17,017 nt of DNA from Flectobacillus sp049240685 (GTDB taxonomy: Bacteria > Bacteroidota > Bacteroidia > Cytophagales > Spirosomataceae). Every line of letters begins with the position of its first letter. Positions within the stretch are counted from its first letter, which is position 1. The translations under genes were made by a program, and so were the position numbers. The stretch lies in the NCBI RefSeq assembly GCF_049240685.1, contig NZ_JBMLSD010000219.1, forward strand, positions 1 to 17,017, written 5' to 3'. Shown one piece after another: positions 14,053 to 17,017 of the stretch. Below the pieces are notes generated by a model. It was not told where the DNA came from, ran no database searches, and saw only the letters and a program-made list of their open reading frames with translations.

Positions 14053-14829
14053 ATGCCTGCCCAACCCACCCCATTTGAACTATTTAAGCAGCTCTGGCAC
14101 TCAGGTAAACTTGAAGAAAAACCCGAAAAAGTCGAGCATTTTATGACCTTTCACCCCTTGTTTCATGAGACACTTCGTATGCAAGGAACTGCGCTAGCCG
14201 TACTAGACATCAATACGATGAAATATCCACTTATATTGGGGGATGTACAGAAAGTCTGTGGTTGGTCTAACGAGCACTTCTACGAGGTAGGAGTAAAAGG
14301 ATATGTCGAGCTATACCCAGCGGAAGACCAAGCGGGCTTAATCCATATTTCAAGAGAAATCGCAAAATATGCGGCACAAATTCCTCCTGAAAATATGAAT
14401 CGACTTCGAGTCATTTATGATTATCGAATGAAAGGAAGTGATGGAAAAATAAGAAGAGTTTGCCAAGAAAGTATGGCCTTGAGCGTGGATGAAACTGGTA
14501 AAATAACCTATTTTGTGGCCTTCGTTTCTGAAATTACCAATGTAAAAAGAGATGGTAAACAACACTTAATTCTCTCTGGCGGAAAACAAAGTAAACTGTT
14601 TGAAATAGATAATAAAACGAATGAGTTAATTCAACTCGAGGTGCTCAGTCAACGTGAATTAGAAATTGCACAACTGATGGGGCAAGGATATTTAAGTAGA
14701 GAAATTGGTGAAAAACTCTTTATCGCCAATAATACAGTTAATACGCATCGACAAAATATGCTTAGAAAAACAAATTTTTATGATGCAAATGAGCTGATTA
14801 ACTTTTTGAGAGTGTATAGAATCATTTAG
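14053..14829 (+). CDS. PAS-domain LuxR-family transcriptional regulator
   Basis: The 258-residue soluble protein has a PAS-like sensor region at about 45-165 ('ALAVLDINTMKYPLILGD', 'IYDYRMKGSDGKIRRV', 'GKITYFVAFVSEIT') and a C-terminal LuxR/GerE helix-turn-helix at about 197-243 ('LSQRELEIAQLMGQGYLSRE' and 'NTVNTHRQNML'). There is no receiver domain, so it probably responds to a small ligand or cofactor bound by the PAS rather than to phosphorylation. This PAS-LuxR layout is common in Bacteroidota. The gene diverges from the kinase/regulator operon; the two HTH domains resemble each other in their 'L[TS]xRExEI' opening, so overlapping targets are possible. The ligand is unknown. Confidence 0.88.
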   Translation: MPAQPTPFELFKQLWHSGKLEEKPEKVEHFMTFHPLFHETLRMQGTALAVLDINTMKYPLILGDVQKVCGWSNEHFYEVGVKGYVELYPAEDQAGLIHISREIAKYAAQIPPENMNRLRVIYDYRMKGSDGKIRRVCQESMALSVDETGKITYFVAFVSEITNVKRDGKQHLILSGGKQSKLFEIDNKTNELIQLEVLSQRELEIAQLMGQGYLSREIGEKLFIANNTVNTHRQNMLRKTNFYDANELINFLRVYRII

Positions 14830-14861
14830 TGCATGGTTATGATTGAGTGATTTGAGATTTT

Positions 14862-14930
14862 GTGAATGAGTGATGATTGCATGAATATAAGACATTGGGT
14901 CTTTATATCTGACAATAATCACTCATTCAC
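14862..14930. terminator. Long hairpin between convergent genes, likely bidirectional terminator
   Basis: GTGAATGAGTGATGATTG (14862-14879) pairs with CAATAATCACTCATTCAC (14913-14930) over 18 positions with one mismatch. Inside it ATATAAGAC pairs with GTCTTTATAT around a small loop, with one bulged base. The structure fills most of the gap between the stop codons at 14829 (+) and 14954 (-). There is no T-tract at the base, so it may act through stability or as a repeat-derived terminator. Confidence 0.65.
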
Positions 14931-14953
14931 TCAATCATTCAACCTGACATAAG

Positions 14954-15514
14954 TTATTCTCCGTAAATCAATTTGGCTTTGAGAACAAACTTTTTGTTTT
15001 GTACTTTCGCCATTTTTTCAGAAAGAATACCACAGTCCAACAAATTATCGGGGTTTGTTCTACGACCTGTGTATACATTAATTAGGAGTTCTAGGTCTTT
15101 ACCCGTGACAGAATCTAAGGTACTTTTTTTGACCTTGATATTTTCAAATCTAGCCACTCGTTGACCTAGTAATTCAATTTCTTTTCCTGCTATTCCTCCC
15201 TCTGCCCACTCCTGCATATTAGGAGAATTTGGGTCGATGGGAATACCTGAAAATGAGGCAGAAACTATAATACTTTCTTTGTCCTTTTCGATTTTAGCCT
15301 CCGCTTTGGGGCTTAACTCCACTTCAATTTCGAAGCTAGGGATTACGACCGAATCGCCCTCTACTCGATAAATACCGTCATAAACGGGCTTCGGAGCTAG
15401 TTTGGCTGCTTTTACAGAATCATCTTTACTTACTTCGGTTTTATCCTTGTAATTCGAACAACTCGCAAGTACCGTTGACAGAAAAAGGCAATAGATTATC
15501 GTCGATTTTTTCAT
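14954..15514 (-). CDS. Putative lipoprotein of unknown function
   Basis: The 186-residue protein has a lipoprotein signal peptide: a Lys-rich start, a hydrophobic core and the lipobox LASC with C19 as the lipidated residue. The mature part is about 168 residues, charged and Lys/Glu-rich, with a beta-strand-like pattern ('GDSVVIPSFEIEVELS', 'ESIIVSASFSGIP', 'KKFVLKAKLIYGE'). I do not recognise a named family. The residue after C19 is Ser, with Asn-Tyr-Lys following, so no strong export signal for the cell surface is evident. It stands alone between two other - strand genes, with a 226-base gap upstream, and is probably a separate unit. Confidence 0.75.
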   Translation of the reverse strand: MKKSTIIYCLFLSTVLASCSNYKDKTEVSKDDSVKAAKLAPKPVYDGIYRVEGDSVVIPSFEIEVELSPKAEAKIEKDKESIIVSASFSGIPIDPNSPNMQEWAEGGIAGKEIELLGQRVARFENIKVKKSTLDSVTGKDLELLINVYTGRRTNPDNLLDCGILSEKMAKVQNKKFVLKAKLIYGE

Positions 15515-15686
15515 AGTATGTGAAGCTTGATTTTTAGCAAAATACTTAAATCTCCGCTACCATCCTACATCCAACTATATTCTTTTTGATTCAGTCAACA
15601 GTATAATAGATTACTAAATAAGTAGGAAAACGTTAATAGTTAACAGTATATTGGTCATTTGAAGACATTCATAATCAAAAGTTTAT

Positions 15687-15701
15687 AGGCAAATTTTGCC
15701 T
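15687..15701 (-). other. Short palindrome downstream of the amidase gene
   Basis: AGGCAAATTTTGCCT is fully self-complementary around its centre and lies 40 bases past the amidase stop codon. It could form a weak hairpin ending the amidase transcript, but the following bases (ATAAACTTTTG on the - strand) are not a good T-tract. A small operator for the downstream lipoprotein gene is the alternative. Confidence 0.3.
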
Positions 15702-15740
15702 CAGATATTCTATTAATTTAATCTTTCCTTTTACTTATCT

Positions 15741-16505
15741 CTAAAAATTGAGTAATCCATCTTTAAATCTTTGCCAATCGAATGCAGGACCAATATCTGT
15801 CTTATCTTGTCGACAATTTGTGTGTGTTACAATTCCGCTAAAGGCAGCAAAATCAGTGTCACTCATCAATCCAGCAGGATCATCCACCACAACTTCTGGA
15901 ATGTTGTATCGGGCGGTCAGATACTTGACCAATCTAACCACTGAGGCATATTGAGCATTGGTAAAAGTAGCGTAATATTGATACCCCCTAACTTTTGAAT
16001 TTTGCTCAACATAAAATGATTTTTCGGTTAACTTACAATAAACATCGGTATTACTATAAACTGATGTAAGATTGGTGCCATTTAAGCGTAAAGGACCAAT
16101 ATTTGAGATTTCTATGCCTATACTCTCTTGACTCATTCGGGTGTTTCCGCCAGAAGCTCCAGGCCCTAAATGATAACTCCAAAAACTCGAAGAAAATAGG
16201 TTGTAGATTGTTCCATTTCGAGCTATGACAAACGGAACTGAAACGTGGTCTGAACCTGTAAGCGTTGCGATATCTCCCTTAAGGTACCCCATGGTGAAAT
16301 GTAGTACAATTTTCCGCTTATCTGTTTTTTGCTCGTAGAAAAAATTTTTAGGAACACTCTCCAACTTACATTGCTTAATGTCAATTGTTTGGTTCGTATT
16401 CCCGATAGGAAGGTTCAAATCTTGGAAAGTAAACTTTTTCCCCGAACTATCAACGCCATTCTGGGCGAAAGTTCTTTCATAATCTGGTATACTTGTCGCT
16501 TTCAT
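15741..16505 (-). CDS. N-acetylmuramoyl-L-alanine amidase (Amidase_2 / PGRP fold)
   Basis: The 254-residue zinc amidase would cleave the bond between MurNAc and L-Ala in peptidoglycan. The Amidase_2 landmarks are visible: zinc ligand H69 in 'KIVLHFTMG', 'VPFVIARNGTIYNLF' (90-104), catalytic-type E132 in 'SIGIEISN', zinc ligand H228 in 'IVTHTNCRQDKTDIGPAFDW', and K235 with D237 as third ligand. There is no signal peptide, lipobox or membrane segment, so export by Sec is not supported. The enzyme may work on cytoplasmic muropeptides, be released by lysis, derive from a phage endolysin, or be exported by another secretion system. Residues 1-60 form a short unrecognised leader domain. The gene stands alone; no holin or phage genes are nearby. 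Confidence 0.88.
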   Translation of the reverse strand: MKATSIPDYERTFAQNGVDSSGKKFTFQDLNLPIGNTNQTIDIKQCKLESVPKNFFYEQKTDKRKIVLHFTMGYLKGDIATLTGSDHVSVPFVIARNGTIYNLFSSSFWSYHLGPGASGGNTRMSQESIGIEISNIGPLRLNGTNLTSVYSNTDVYCKLTEKSFYVEQNSKVRGYQYYATFTNAQYASVVRLVKYLTARYNIPEVVVDDPAGLMSDTDFAAFSGIVTHTNCRQDKTDIGPAFDWQRFKDGLLNF

Positions 16506-16810
16506 TCGTCTAAGAGTTTAGTTAATTCTGCAACAAGTTTCACATATATAATTGCTAATCAAATACTTATTCTAGTTTTTTATTATATGGTAAGTCAGTC
16601 CTAAAAGCTCGAACCTAAACTGGTTAATTGCGCTATCTTGAAGCCTTTTAAACCTTAGTGAAAGAAACTTCTTGTCATAATCATACTTCACTGAAATAAA
16701 AGAAAAAACCCCTAATCATCAATCAAAAAGCTGGGATTTTAGCCTTATTTTATGATTGATGTTTAGGGGCAACTCATTTTCAAATCTTCTTACTTATTTT
16801 ACCCAAACCT
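16506..16810. other. Intergenic region upstream of the amidase
   Basis: This 305-base AT-rich gap contains the terminator at 16701-16769 that belongs to the gene on its right. I saw no clear TTTG/TAnnTTTG promoter pair for the amidase and no other gene. Confidence 0.45.
16701..16769 (-). terminator. Rho-independent terminator of the arabinofuranosidase-like gene
   Basis: On the - strand CCCCTAAACATCAATCA pairs with TGATTGATGATTAGGGG over 17 positions with one mismatch. The second arm is followed by TTTTTTCTTTTATTT. A smaller hairpin (AAGGCT / AGCTTT) is nested in the loop. It lies about 40 bases after the stop codon at 16811, so it ends that transcript and insulates the amidase gene. Confidence 0.8.
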
Positions 16811-17017
16811 TTACTTTTTTCTCTGCAAACGAATTACTGTTAATGAATGCGGAGGAAGATTAGTTGAAAAACTTGGAGCAACTGCCTGTTTACCTTCCAC
16901 AGGCAATACTTTCGTATCCTTCAATTTGCCTGCTAGTGTAATTTTAAGGGCTTCTGAGAGATAATCAAACTCCTTCAAGTTCAATTTGGTATCGACCGAA
17001 GTCGGCAAAACATTGAC
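16811..17017 (-). CDS. C-terminal end of an alpha-L-arabinofuranosidase-like glycoside hydrolase (partial)
   Basis: The frame is open to the right edge of the window, so only the last 68 residues are present and the true start is outside. The visible part ('LKITLAGKLKDTKVLPVEG' ... 'LPPHSLTVIRLQRKK') resembles the C-terminal beta-sandwich of GH51-type alpha-L-arabinofuranosidases, whose last strand typically reads 'PPxSxTVxRL'. Such enzymes release arabinose from plant polysaccharides. The catalytic domain is not in view, so the family is tentative; other glycoside hydrolases share a similar C-terminal domain. A strong terminator follows directly. Confidence 0.6.
   Translation of the reverse strand, partial: VNVLPTSVDTKLNLKEFDYLSEALKITLAGKLKDTKVLPVEGKQAVAPSFSTNLPPHSLTVIRLQRKK

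Overview
The window suggests a Bacteroidota chromosome, most likely Cytophagales (a Spirosomaceae-type organism such as Arcicella, Flectobacillus or Emticicia; the genus is a guess). The base composition is AT-rich, Shine-Dalgarno sequences are almost absent, and Bacteroidota-type promoter boxes (TTTG ... TAnnTTTG) can be found. The gene content also fits: a DUF1080 sugar hydrolase, a formylglycine sulfatase, a kinase with a 7TM-DISM-like sensor and LuxR-type regulators. All function calls are from reading the sequence; no database search was possible.

Layout. (1) 1-2848: a 16-bp tandem-repeat tract and a terminator, then a secreted DUF1080 (3-keto-disaccharide hydrolase-like) gene on +, convergent with a secreted sulfatase on -. 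A long inverted repeat separates the two. (2) 2985-9529: a complete retron operon on the - strand. In transcription order it has a promoter, a 1023-residue WGR plus HEAT/ARM-repeat protein, a 551-residue winged-helix/SWIM zinc-finger protein, a retron ncRNA of about 248 nt, a terminator-like hairpin and a retron reverse transcriptase. The ARM + WHSWIM + RT combination matches the published type XIII retron class. (3) 9729-10658: a nitrilase on -. (4) 11057-13524: a sensor kinase and NarL/LuxR response regulator pair on -, with an inverted repeat at its promoter. A PAS-LuxR regulator (14053-14829, +) diverges from it. (5) 14954-17017: a small lipoprotein, a cytoplasmic-looking N-acetylmuramoyl-alanine amidase and the C-terminal end of an arabinofuranosidase-like enzyme, all on -.

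The highlight is the retron. The ncRNA can be delimited by eye. Two arms (4631-4652 and 4405-4426) pair over 21 bp with two single-base bulges, the signature a1/a2 stem. Between them lie two small msr-like hairpins and a long msd-like hairpin (4466-4541). The RT carries the retron hallmarks NAxxH (region X) and VTG (region Y) as well as YADD. By analogy with characterised retrons, the msDNA-RT complex should hold the ARM and WHSWIM proteins in check until phage infection disturbs it; this is inference. Two further points are a terminator-like attenuator between ncRNA and RT, and two mutually exclusive folds for the msd.

The other regions are ordinary accessory metabolism and signalling, with several hairpin-type intergenic repeats.
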